Shown in pieces: positions 8,539 to 17,547 of a stretch of 64,000 nt of DNA. The number at the start of each line of letters is the position of its first letter. Position 1 is the stretch's first letter. The stretch lies in contig JALFOF010000009.1 in the NCBI GenBank assembly GCA_022773825.1, positions 1-64,000 of the forward strand, in the 5' to 3' direction. The stretch is from Prevotella sp. Lineage in GTDB: Bacteria; Bacteroidota; Bacteroidia; Bacteroidales; Bacteroidaceae. The position numbers and the translations under genes are program-made. A model generated the notes under the pieces. That model was not told where the DNA came from and did not search any database. It saw nothing but the letters and a program-made list of their open reading frames with translations.

Positions 8539-9897
8539 ATGAACATTATGCGCTTTTCCCCGAAACAACATAAGGAGACACTGCTGGTGGCACTGCTGGG
8601 GCTGCTTATCATGGCTTCCCTCAATGTCATAATGCTGCAATACCACTATGACGCGTGGACAAACCCGAAGGTAGGGTTCTGGTCTGCCTTCTATAACAGG
8701 TTTGAATTGTCGGGCTTTGACTCCTTCACCTATATATTAATAAGCAAGTGGCGACCGCTGTACGCCTTGTTCCGTCACCCGCTTCTGGCGGCGATGATGT
8801 GGCCGTTCTCAGAACTCAACGGCTGGTTGACAAGCGTTTTCGGCATAAACTGCGCCATATTCATCGTGGCAGCGTTGTGGACACTGCTCGCTTTGGCATC
8901 GTGGCTGCTGATGTATCGCATACTACGCCGGCTGATGGAGATGACAATGGCGCACAGTTTGCTGCTCACGGCGTGGTTCTTCTCATTCTCTCACGTCATG
9001 CTCGTTACCTTCACGCCAGACCACATGAGCCTTTCCCTGCCGCTTTTGCTGCTCGCCGTCTATCTGGCAGGCAAGGCAATAAAGCGAAATCGTGCCATGC
9101 CCCTGTGGCAGTCGCTGCCCCTGCTCTTCGTGGCGACGGGCGTAACGTCCACCAATATGGTAAAGGTAGGGCTGGCAGACCTCTTCACACAGTTGGGCAG
9201 GAAGCCTTTATCGCACGTCGTGAGGCACTTTATGACTTACCTTGTGCCCCTTGCCGTGATAGCCGGGCTGTACTTCTACCAGCAGGAGACCACGCAGGCA
9301 GAGGAGACAAGGAGCAACCATGAGCTGATGGTGAAGAAGGCGAGGCGTGACAGCACGTTTGCGAAACAGTGGGAAGCTGATAAGGCTGAGCGCAGGGAAA
9401 GGCGCAAAAAGCAGATAGCGGATGTGTTCTTCATAACGAACACGGAGCACAATATCGACAGGATGCCGTCGCTTGTGGAAAACGTTTTCGGCGAGGGCTT
9501 GCTGCTGCATGAGGACTATACGCTGATGGATGCCAACAAGACACGCCCCGTATTGGTGCGTTACAACCACTGGTGGTACTACGCTCTCGAGGCAATGGCA
9601 GTGCTGTTGTTCGCCGTTGGCGCGTGGTGCGGTCGGCGAGAGCGGCTAATGTGGATGACGATGGCGATGTTCCTCTTCGACATGGCGCTCCATGTGGGAC
9701 TGGAGTTCGCCAATGCTGACGTTTACATAATGACCGCTCACTGGGCGTTTGTCATGCCCGTGGCGGTGGCATATCTGTTGAAACGCACGGATAAGACACC
9801 CGCCTTGAATATGGCAGTGGTGTGCTCGCTACTCTTTCTCACCGTCTTTGCGTGGGGACATAACCTTAAACTAATAGTAGAACATATTATACGATGA
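8539..9897 (+). CDS. Polytopic membrane protein, DUF6080-like, copy 2 (tandem paralog)
   Basis: SGFDSFTYILIS, FRHPLLAAMMWP, PDHMSLS, ENVFGEG, CGRRE match copy 1 in order. Confidence 0.7.
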   Translation: MNIMRFSPKQHKETLLVALLGLLIMASLNVIMLQYHYDAWTNPKVGFWSAFYNRFELSGFDSFTYILISKWRPLYALFRHPLLAAMMWPFSELNGWLTSVFGINCAIFIVAALWTLLALASWLLMYRILRRLMEMTMAHSLLLTAWFFSFSHVMLVTFTPDHMSLSLPLLLLAVYLAGKAIKRNRAMPLWQSLPLLFVATGVTSTNMVKVGLADLFTQLGRKPLSHVVRHFMTYLVPLAVIAGLYFYQQETTQAEETRSNHELMVKKARRDSTFAKQWEADKAERRERRKKQIADVFFITNTEHNIDRMPSLVENVFGEGLLLHEDYTLMDANKTRPVLVRYNHWWYYALEAMAVLLFAVGAWCGRRERLMWMTMAMFLFDMALHVGLEFANADVYIMTAHWAFVMPVAVAYLLKRTDKTPALNMAVVCSLLFLTVFAWGHNLKLIVEHIIR

Positions 9898-10946
9898 AGA
9901 TATACTACTACAATCAGCAGGACACGCAGTTCATGTGGGACGGATGGAAGAAGGGAGTCTTTCCCGGACACCTGCTGTATGGCGCGACACATTTCAGCGA
10001 TTACGGCATAGAGATGGTGATGCACCGCTACTATGACGCTCCCTCGCGGTGGCGGTTGTCGCTCAATACGCTGTGGCAGGTACTCACCTGCAGGGAGCAT
10101 TACGACGTGCTTTACGGCAATGCGTTCCGCGGTTTGGAACTGTTGATATTCCTCCGCGCCCTTGGGTTGTACCGTAAACCCATCGTAGTGTGGCATCACC
10201 AGCCGGTGAAAAAGTCCAAGAACCGCCTCAGGGAGCTGGCGGCACGGCTGTTTTATCGTGGTATAGACCAGATGTTCCTATTCTCAGAGAAGCTGATAGC
10301 GGACTCCTTGCTGTCCAGCAAGGCGCGCAGGGAGCGTATGCACATGGCGCATTGGGGGGCGGACCTTGCGTATTACGACGCTTTGATGCGTGAAGAGGGT
10401 GTCAACCGCGCCGCTGCCACCTTCATATCCACAGGCAAGGAACTGCGCGATATGCCCACATTGGTGAAGGCTTTTAACGCTACCACTGCGCGACTCGATA
10501 TATATGTCAGCCGATATTATCTCGGAAACGACTATGAGGACCTATTCCGCAAGCTGCCAATGAAGCCTAATATCCACCTTGAGTATATCCAAGGCATGGT
10601 GTTTCGCGAGATGAGCAAGAAGGTGAACCGTGCCTCCTGCGTAGTGGTATGCTGCCAGAAGTCCAACTACACCGTAGGGCTCACCACGGTGGTGGAGGCC
10701 CTCGCCCTCGGCTTGCCCGTCATCTGCACACGTAATGAGCAGATGCCCATGGACCTGGAGAGCGAGGGTTGCGGCATCTGGGTGGACGAAGGCGATGTGG
10801 AAGGCTGGGAAAAAGCCATACGATACATTGCCGACAACCCGGCGGAAGCGCAGGAGATGGGACGCAAGGGCAGGCTGCTCGCGGAGCGGTTGTATAACAT
10901 TGAACGCTGCACGGCAGACATTGCGGAAGTGATAAAGAACCTATGA
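9894..10946 (+). CDS. Glycosyltransferase
   Basis: ATGA overlap with the upstream gene; TVGLTTVVEALALGLPVICTRNEQMPMDLE donor-site-like motif. Confidence 0.85.
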   Translation: MKIYYYNQQDTQFMWDGWKKGVFPGHLLYGATHFSDYGIEMVMHRYYDAPSRWRLSLNTLWQVLTCREHYDVLYGNAFRGLELLIFLRALGLYRKPIVVWHHQPVKKSKNRLRELAARLFYRGIDQMFLFSEKLIADSLLSSKARRERMHMAHWGADLAYYDALMREEGVNRAAATFISTGKELRDMPTLVKAFNATTARLDIYVSRYYLGNDYEDLFRKLPMKPNIHLEYIQGMVFREMSKKVNRASCVVVCCQKSNYTVGLTTVVEALALGLPVICTRNEQMPMDLESEGCGIWVDEGDVEGWEKAIRYIADNPAEAQEMGRKGRLLAERLYNIERCTADIAEVIKNL

Positions 10947-12031
10947 AGACAGTATTCCATATAATATCGCGCCTTGACGTGGGCGGTGCGGAGCGCGTGG
11001 CTATCAACATCGCTATGTCAGAACACCGTGACTACCGCCACCACATCGTAGAGTTGCAGCGCGGGCACAGTCCTTTCACGCGTGAGATGCTACGCGAACT
11101 GCGGGAGTGCGGCATACCCTGCCACCGCTCGTGGCTACCCATCTACCTGCATCTGCATTGCTATGTCGATAGGCTCATATCCATATTGTTCCCCTTGCGC
11201 TTCCTCTTCCTGTGGTTAAGATACCGCCCCGACGTGGTGCACAGCCACACCGAGATGCCCGACATGGCGCTATGGCTCACCTGTCGCGCCTTTCCTTTTA
11301 TGAAGATGCGCATTGTTCGCACCATCCACAACACCCTTCTGTGGTCAGGCATGGAGTGGATAGGGCCAAGGGTGGAGCGGTTTATGCGGCAAAGAGACGC
11401 TAATGTAGCCATATCACCCAGCGTGCGGCAGGCTTACAACGACCGTTTCGGCACGCTGCCGCCAGTAATTCTCAACGGAGTGTCGCCCACGCCGCAACAC
11501 CCTTACGGCGGTATAGTGCCGGGAAAGATAAACATCCTCTTCGCAGGACGCTTTGAGGAACAGAAGGGCATAACCATATTGTGTGCCATTGCCAAAGCTT
11601 TGGAGAACGATGACCGCTACCATTTCCACATCTTCGGTGCCGGGAGGCAACAGCATCTCGTTGACACCCTGCGCCATCAAGGCAATGTCACCATTTTGCC
11701 ACCGCTCCATGGCATAGCGGCGGTGATGCAGTCTTTCGACTATCTCATCATGCCGTCGCTCCACGAGGGGCTCGGCCTCTTGTCCGTGGAGGCCTCAATG
11801 AACGGTGCTCTGCCGTTGCTGAACCTCTGTACGGGGCTGTCTGACACCGTACCCAGCGACTGGCCGCTGGCTGTTCACGACAATAATATGGACGAATGGC
11901 TACGCCTTTTCCGTGAGGTGCTGCCGCATACAGACCGTGATGCCCTCGCCATGAAGGCGCGGCAATATGTCGAAAAACATTTCTCGGTAAAGAGAATGCA
12001 GCAAGAATACGAACTTTTATACCAACAATAA
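10943..12031 (+). CDS. Glycosyltransferase family 4-like
   Basis: MKTVFHIISRLDVGGAERVAINIA start; NILFAGRFEEQKGI; MPSLHEGLGLLSVEASMNGALP. Confidence 0.9.
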   Translation: MKTVFHIISRLDVGGAERVAINIAMSEHRDYRHHIVELQRGHSPFTREMLRELRECGIPCHRSWLPIYLHLHCYVDRLISILFPLRFLFLWLRYRPDVVHSHTEMPDMALWLTCRAFPFMKMRIVRTIHNTLLWSGMEWIGPRVERFMRQRDANVAISPSVRQAYNDRFGTLPPVILNGVSPTPQHPYGGIVPGKINILFAGRFEEQKGITILCAIAKALENDDRYHFHIFGAGRQQHLVDTLRHQGNVTILPPLHGIAAVMQSFDYLIMPSLHEGLGLLSVEASMNGALPLLNLCTGLSDTVPSDWPLAVHDNNMDEWLRLFREVLPHTDRDALAMKARQYVEKHFSVKRMQQEYELLYQQ

Positions 12032-12042
12032 CCCCCATATAG

Positions 12043-12095
12043 CCCCCTCCCTCGTATGTCCGCATGAATGGAATTACAAGGGTGTGGGGCTTTTC
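12043..12095 (+). terminator. Possible hairpin (AGCCCC...GGGGCTTTT) inside the glycan operon
   Basis: AGCCCCCTCCCTCG ... GGGTGTGGGGCTTTT inverted repeat with T-run just before the GT2 start. Confidence 0.35.
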
Positions 12096-12102
12096 GCATA
12101 TT

Positions 12103-13044
12103 ATGACCGTAACAATTCTCACCCCAGTCTATGCCGTGGAACGGTATATTGCCGAGTGTGCGGAAAGCCTTTTCGCGCAGACCTATCCCGATATAGAGTA
12201 CGTTTTCTGCGATGATTGCACGCCCGATGGCAGCATCAGCGTGTTGGAGGAGGTGATACGCCGCCATCCCGAGCGTGCCAATGCCGTGCGGATAATACGC
12301 AATGAGCGCAACAGCGGCATCGGACTGGTGCGTGCAAGGCTGCTGGAGGCGGTGCGCACAGACTGCTTCTTCTTTGCCGACAGTGACGACCTGCTGCCCG
12401 AGAACGCCATCGCCACGCTCGTGGAGCGCATGGAGGCTACGGGCAAGGACATCATTGACGGTGCCCATGCCGACTATATGGCGGGTAAGGTGATGCCGCC
12501 GCAGCTCACATACCATGGCTCTGACGAGGTGTTCTGCCGCCGCGTGCTGTGCCAGAACGTGGAGGCAAACCGCGTATGGGGTCGCTTATACAAGGCATCG
12601 GTGCTGCAAAAATTGCCCGATATGTTCTTTGAAGGCATAGATTATTCCGAGGATTACTGCGCCGTGGCACGCCTTGCGGCACTCACTTCGAGGGCTTGGA
12701 CGGACGAGGTGGTGTATCTTTACCGCAGGGATAACTTGTCATCGTACACCAAGAACGTCAGTCGCAAGAACATAATGTCGTACCTTCGTGCCAACAGAGA
12801 GGTGCTCCGCTTTTACCGTCAGCGCGGACACCTGCCCTTTGCGCTTGAGATTGGTATGCTCAACGCCTATCGCGAGTGCCGCAGGGCTGGTATGCCGCCC
12901 GTCGTAGCGGACGATGTCATGCGCTATGTGCCAGAGCATTGGCGTGCCAGACTGCTGTGCCGTCTGCTGTGTTCGTCAGCCCTATATGCGTTGGGCGACA
13001 GGCTCTACAGGGTGATGAGATTGTTTGTTGTAGGTTATAAATAA
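12103..13044 (+). CDS. Glycosyltransferase family 2
   Basis: MTVTILTPVYAVERYIAECAESLFAQTYPDIEYVFCDDCTPDGS; FFADSDD metal-binding motif. Confidence 0.9.
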   Translation: MTVTILTPVYAVERYIAECAESLFAQTYPDIEYVFCDDCTPDGSISVLEEVIRRHPERANAVRIIRNERNSGIGLVRARLLEAVRTDCFFFADSDDLLPENAIATLVERMEATGKDIIDGAHADYMAGKVMPPQLTYHGSDEVFCRRVLCQNVEANRVWGRLYKASVLQKLPDMFFEGIDYSEDYCAVARLAALTSRAWTDEVVYLYRRDNLSSYTKNVSRKNIMSYLRANREVLRFYRQRGHLPFALEIGMLNAYRECRRAGMPPVVADDVMRYVPEHWRARLLCRLLCSSALYALGDRLYRVMRLFVVGYK

Positions 13045-13050
13045 AAAGAA

Positions 13051-14544
13051 ATGTCCGAATCACTGAAACAGAAAACCGCCAAGGGACTGTTCTGGGGTGC
13101 CCTGAACAGCGGCAGCACGCAGGTGCTGAACCTTGTCATCGGCGTGTGTCTGGCGCGTATGCTCACCGATGCCGACTATGGCATAGTGGGTGTGCTGACC
13201 ATCTTCACCGCCATAGCCGGCGACTTGCAGAGCGCGGGCTTCACGCAGGGGCTGGTAAATATAAAGCATCCCACGCGTCGCGACTACAACTCCGTCTTCT
13301 CCTTCAACGTCCTCATGTCGGCGCTGATGTATGCCGTCCTCTTCTTCTGCGCCCCCCTCATCGCCGCCTTCTTCCGCCAGCCCTGCCTTGTCGAAGTGTC
13401 GAGGGTGGTGTTCCTCACCTTTGTCATAGCCTCCTTGGGCATAGCGCACGGCGGTTACATGACGAAGAACATGATGAACCGTGAGATGGCAATCATCGGC
13501 GGCGTGGCATTGCTCTCCTCTGGCACCGTGGGCATCACGCTCGCTTTCTTGGGCAAGGGCTATTGGGCGTTGGCGTGGCAACAGATAGCCTACATCGGCG
13601 TGCTGAACCTCGGCAGGTATCATTATGTCAGGGAGTGGCGTCCGCGCCTCACCCTCGACTTCGGACCGGTGCGTGAGATGGCACCTTTCGCGCTGAAGAT
13701 ATTGGTTACGAAGATTATCAACACCGTCAGCGGCAACGTGCTCACCTTCATTTTCGGCAGGATATTCCCCATTGGGCAGGTAGGTTGTTACTCGCAGGCA
13801 TACAAATGGGACACCATGGCAAACTCGCTCGTCTCCAATACCGTGGGACAGATAGCCCAAGCCGTGCTGGTTGAGGCCGCTCCCGACGCCCCCGAGACCT
13901 CCACCCCCCAACCTAAAACCTCCACCCTCAAATCTCAAACCTTCAACCGCCAACTCCGCGTGTACCGTAAGATGCTGCGCTTCACCTGCTTCCTCTCCAT
14001 GCCATTGATGCTCGGTCTTGCCCTCGTCAGCCGCGAGTTCATCCTGCTCACCATAGGAGCGGGGTGGGCGAGTTGCGTGCCGCTGTTGCAGGCGCTTTGC
14101 ATCAGCGGAGCCTTCATGCCCGTTTACACCATGTATCAGAACCTCGCCATCAGCCAAGGCAGGAGCGGTGTGTATATGTGGCTCAACGTGTGGCAGATAG
14201 TCTTGCAGGTGGCGGTCATACTCTGTTGCCACCGTTACGGAATGTACGCCATGGTGTGCGCCTATTCCGCTTTCATGGTGGTGTGGCTGCTACCGTGGCA
14301 TGGCTTTGCCGGGCGGCTGATAGGCTACCGTTGGGTGGACGTCCTGAAGGATATGCTGCCCTTCGTCCTCGCCGCCGCGGCGGTGATGGTGGCTACGCAC
14401 TACGCCACGCTTGCCATCGTGTCGCTGCCCTTGCTGCTCGCCGCGAGGGTGCTGTTGGCGGCTGTGCTCTACTACCTGCTGATGAAGCTGGCAGGCGTGG
14501 AGATACTGAAAGAGTGCGAGAGGTTCGTCATGAAGAAGTTCTGA
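13051..14544 (+). CDS. Polysaccharide flippase (Wzx/lipopolysaccharide biosynthesis family)
   Basis: MSESLKQKTAKGLFWGALNSGSTQVLNLVIGVCLARMLTDADYGIVG; 497 aa polytopic. Confidence 0.92.
   Translation: MSESLKQKTAKGLFWGALNSGSTQVLNLVIGVCLARMLTDADYGIVGVLTIFTAIAGDLQSAGFTQGLVNIKHPTRRDYNSVFSFNVLMSALMYAVLFFCAPLIAAFFRQPCLVEVSRVVFLTFVIASLGIAHGGYMTKNMMNREMAIIGGVALLSSGTVGITLAFLGKGYWALAWQQIAYIGVLNLGRYHYVREWRPRLTLDFGPVREMAPFALKILVTKIINTVSGNVLTFIFGRIFPIGQVGCYSQAYKWDTMANSLVSNTVGQIAQAVLVEAAPDAPETSTPQPKTSTLKSQTFNRQLRVYRKMLRFTCFLSMPLMLGLALVSREFILLTIGAGWASCVPLLQALCISGAFMPVYTMYQNLAISQGRSGVYMWLNVWQIVLQVAVILCCHRYGMYAMVCAYSAFMVVWLLPWHGFAGRLIGYRWVDVLKDMLPFVLAAAAVMVATHYATLAIVSLPLLLAARVLLAAVLYYLLMKLAGVEILKECERFVMKKF
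13891..13947. repeat. CCTCCA/CCTAAAACCTCC low-complexity insert inside the flippase CDS
   Basis: cccgagacctccaccccccaacctaaaacctccaccctcaaatctcaaacc resembles the intergenic 5300-5390 and 25252-25530 repeats; encodes PETSTPQPKTSTLKSQTF. Confidence 0.6.
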
Positions 14545-14680
14545 GGTCGGCAGGACATTGCTGGGTGGCGTGGCAGACGTACGGAAAGTATATTGTAAGG
14601 GCGTGGTAATGGGCGCATAAACGTAGTTCTCTCGCCCTTTTTTGTGGCTTATGTGTAACGGCTTGTTAGCCAATAGAATA

Positions 14681-14787
14681 GCAAAAGCGTTGATATTGCA
14701 TTGCAAAAGCATAGCTTTTACACTGTAATATCAACGCTTTTACATTGTAATATCAACGCTTTTGTAGCGTAATATCAATGATATTGT
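14681..14787. repeat. 22-bp-period palindromic repeat array 1 (5 units)
   Basis: GCAAAAGCGTTGATATTGC|ATT|GCAAAAGCATAGCTTTTAC|ACT|GTAATATCAACGCTTTTAC|ATT|GTAATATCAACGCTTTTGT|AGC|GTAATATCAATGATATTGT. Confidence 0.95.
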
Positions 14788-14834
14788 CTCGGTGCCACAT
14801 TCCGTCCTGCATTGAGTCAGTTACCGGACGCTTG

Positions 14835-15704
14835 TTATTTTACCACGATTTCTTCGGGTTTTACCCTTCGATACAGGTCAAGGTATGCGTGGTTATGATG
14901 CCCCACGCGCTTCTCCGCGGGTGGCAGTTCCATGTAGTTGGAGTATATGTTGCGCAGATATGCGTCGTAGTTACTGGGTAGCTTCACGGTGAGGTGCTCG
15001 AAAGGCTTGTCGCACAGCGTCTCCGCCCATGCCTTGGGGAATATCTCCCTGTCAAGGTATGCGCCGTCGTAGTTCACCACAAGGGTGGCAGTGGAGTAGT
15101 CGTACATCTTCGCCAGCCTGTCGAGCTGGTTCATGATAAACTTCCTTACCCTCTCCCTTCCAAGCAGGAAGGCGGCCGTTTGCACGGCCATGCGCCCCCA
15201 TTCCTTCGGTTTGAGGGCGAGGGCGAGATACTGGCATAGGGTGTTCCGTGTTAGCGCGGCGTCAAGTTTGTTGCTCCACCTTCTGTATTTGTCCTGCAGT
15301 CGCTTTGCCTCTTCCTTGTCGGGGGCGGTTCCGTCAATGGGGAACACGTCGAGGTGCAGGCCATAGACGCACGGCACGGCGCGCCTTTCAATCAGCGTGG
15401 TGCGCTTGTCGCACAGCTTGGCGAAGTGGCACGGATAGCCCTTCATGGCCGGAGTGGCAAGTTCGTAGTCGCCGAGGTCGGCTGACTGGCATATCTTTAT
15501 GAAGCGGTCGTAGTCAGGACGTGGCATTGCCACGTCTATATCGTCGTCCCACGGTATCAGTCCCCGGTGTCTGACGGCTCCTATTGCCGTGCCGCCCACA
15601 CAGTAATATGTGAGGTTGTGTTCCTCGCATAAGGCAAGGAACTTTTGCAGGCAGCCAATGATTATGGCCTTCCACCGCTCGCGTTCTTCTGGTGTCTGTT
15701 CCAT
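14835..15704 (-). CDS. LicD-family phosphotransferase
   Basis: CVGGTAIGAVRHRGLIPWDDDIDVAMPRPDYDRF is the LicD signature. Confidence 0.93.
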   Translation of the reverse strand: MEQTPEERERWKAIIIGCLQKFLALCEEHNLTYYCVGGTAIGAVRHRGLIPWDDDIDVAMPRPDYDRFIKICQSADLGDYELATPAMKGYPCHFAKLCDKRTTLIERRAVPCVYGLHLDVFPIDGTAPDKEEAKRLQDKYRRWSNKLDAALTRNTLCQYLALALKPKEWGRMAVQTAAFLLGRERVRKFIMNQLDRLAKMYDYSTATLVVNYDGAYLDREIFPKAWAETLCDKPFEHLTVKLPSNYDAYLRNIYSNYMELPPAEKRVGHHNHAYLDLYRRVKPEEIVVK

Positions 15705-15709
15705 TGGTC

Positions 15710-16750
15710 TCAGTCTTTAAGTATCTCTATGGTTCTTTTCAGCGCGTCCTTCATGGTGTATTGCGGTTGGAAGCCGAGGCTGCGCAGGCGCGAATTGTCG
15801 AGTATGGCCTGTGTGGCGATGCTGAACCCTTTCTGTTCGCTGGACGAAGGCAGGTCGAAGATGACGCTGCGACCGTTATATCGCGCGCATAGTCCGGCAA
15901 AGTCGCGCAGGTGTACGTCGCAGTCCGCGTTGCTGATGTTGTACGGCGTTCCTGCTTCTCCGTGCAACAGCACGTGCAGCATGGCGCGTACGGCATCTGT
16001 GACGTATGTGTATGAGAAGTATTGGTCGCCCTTGCTTTTCAGCACTATGTCCTCCCCGTCGATGGCTTTCTTTATGAATTGCGATGAGGCTTTGCTGTCT
16101 GACATGAGCATCGTGGGACCGAAGATGCGGCTGAGGCGCACTATCTTCACGCAAGTCCCGTGTTCGGCCATGTACGATTGGCACAGGGCTTCGGCAGAAC
16201 GCTTTGACTCCGTGTAGCAGGCACGGGGCGTTGCGAGGGCGAGCCGCCCGGTGTAGTCCTCGGTAAAGGTGTCGCTACCGTGGGCGTTGCCGTAGATTTC
16301 CACTGTGGAGGGATAGAGAAGGGTGGCGTGGCAGCGGTCGGCGAGGTTCAGGGCGTGCTCCGCGCCATGTAAGTTGATAAGCAAAGTCTCTATGGGGAAC
16401 TGCGAATAGGCGAGCGGATGCGTGTTGCTGGCGAGTGGTATGATGTAGTCAGCGTTGACATCAGCGTCAAACGGCTGGCGTACATCCTGCTCTATGAATG
16501 TGAACAGTGGTGAGGTGTAGTATTCTCCTAACCTTTCTGCCGCGCGTTCCCTGCTCCGTCCCACGGCAATGACGCTGATGCCGCCGAGTGACATGAGTGC
16601 GTCGATGAGGTGCAGGCCTATCATTCCAGTTGCGCCAGTTATGAGAAATGTCTTGCCTTGCAGCGTCTCCATACCCTTTATGGCATGGATGGCACGCAGG
16701 TCAGCTTGGTATAAGGGGTTTTTCTTGTTCATAGTTGTCACTTTAACCAT
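15710..16750 (-). CDS. NAD(P)-dependent epimerase/dehydratase (extended SDR)
   Basis: FLITGATGMIGLHLIDALM Rossmann motif; YTESKR catalytic YxxxK. Confidence 0.92.
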   Translation of the reverse strand: MVKVTTMNKKNPLYQADLRAIHAIKGMETLQGKTFLITGATGMIGLHLIDALMSLGGISVIAVGRSRERAAERLGEYYTSPLFTFIEQDVRQPFDADVNADYIIPLASNTHPLAYSQFPIETLLINLHGAEHALNLADRCHATLLYPSTVEIYGNAHGSDTFTEDYTGRLALATPRACYTESKRSAEALCQSYMAEHGTCVKIVRLSRIFGPTMLMSDSKASSQFIKKAIDGEDIVLKSKGDQYFSYTYVTDAVRAMLHVLLHGEAGTPYNISNADCDVHLRDFAGLCARYNGRSVIFDLPSSSEQKGFSIATQAILDNSRLRSLGFQPQYTMKDALKRTIEILKD

Positions 16751-17460
16751 GTGTCCTTGTCACGGGCCAGATAGCCTTTGAACAGCTCAAGGTCGTCCTT
16801 TGTCGTGAGTTTGATGTTCCTGTCGCTGCCTTTCGCAAAGTGGAGGCGCACTCCGAGCTGCACCATCATGGTGTTGGTGTAGTTTGAACCGGCTATGCCG
16901 ATGCCTTTCTCGAAAGCCTCGCGGTATTTCTCGCTGAGCAGGTCGTAGCGGTATGCCTGTGGAGTGCTTACCCTTCGCAGTGTCTCGCGGGGTATGTACT
17001 GCGTTGTCGTGGTGTCGTCGTCGGGGCTTATGACGAATATCTGCTCGTTGTAGGGCATGGAGGTCACGGCGTTTCCGTGTATCTTTGCCTTGCTTATGAC
17101 ATCTTCCAGCACCGAGGGTTCTACCAAAGGGCGTATGCCGTCGTGTATTATCACGATGTCGTCAGGGGCGCATCGTCCGGCAAGCGCGTTGACACCGTTG
17201 CGTATTGACTCCTGCGCGCTGCCTCCGCCGGGGGCTATCCATTGCAGTTTCGTGATGTTGAACTGGTTGGCGTAGGATTGTACGAAGCTCTCCCAGCCAT
17301 CTATGCACACCACTCCTATGGCGTCAACGCAGGGGTGACGCTGGAAACTTTCGAGCGTATAGACCAGTATTGGCTTGTCGCAGACATTGAGAAACTGTTT
17401 CGGGATGTCCTGCCCCATGCGGTTGCCAGAACCGCCTGCTATGATGATTGCTATGTTCAT
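16738..17460 (-). CDS. IspD/TarI-family cytidylyltransferase
   Basis: AIIIAGGSGNRMGQDIPKQFL; HDGIRPLVEP; NIKLTTKDDLELF. Confidence 0.88.
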   Translation of the reverse strand: MNIAIIIAGGSGNRMGQDIPKQFLNVCDKPILVYTLESFQRHPCVDAIGVVCIDGWESFVQSYANQFNITKLQWIAPGGGSAQESIRNGVNALAGRCAPDDIVIIHDGIRPLVEPSVLEDVISKAKIHGNAVTSMPYNEQIFVISPDDDTTTTQYIPRETLRRVSTPQAYRYDLLSEKYREAFEKGIGIAGSNYTNTMMVQLGVRLHFAKGSDRNIKLTTKDDLELFKGYLARDKDTWLK

Positions 17461-17490
17461 AAGGTGTGGTGCGTAAGGGAATGTACGAAA

Positions 17491-17535
17491 AAATCCCCCG
17501 ACTCCTTCCTCGGTGTGGAAGGGGTAGGGGGATTT
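17491..17535. terminator. Hairpin terminator between ackA and the cytidylyltransferase cassette
   Basis: AAATCCCCCGACTCCTTCC-TCGGTGT-GGAAGGGGTAGGGGGATTT. Confidence 0.8.
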
Positions 17536-17547
17536 CCTTGTTGTATT

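Noticed and set aside
13060-14232. 390-aa minus-strand ORF antisense to the flippase
   Set aside because: His/Glu-rich antisense translation with no recognisable domain.
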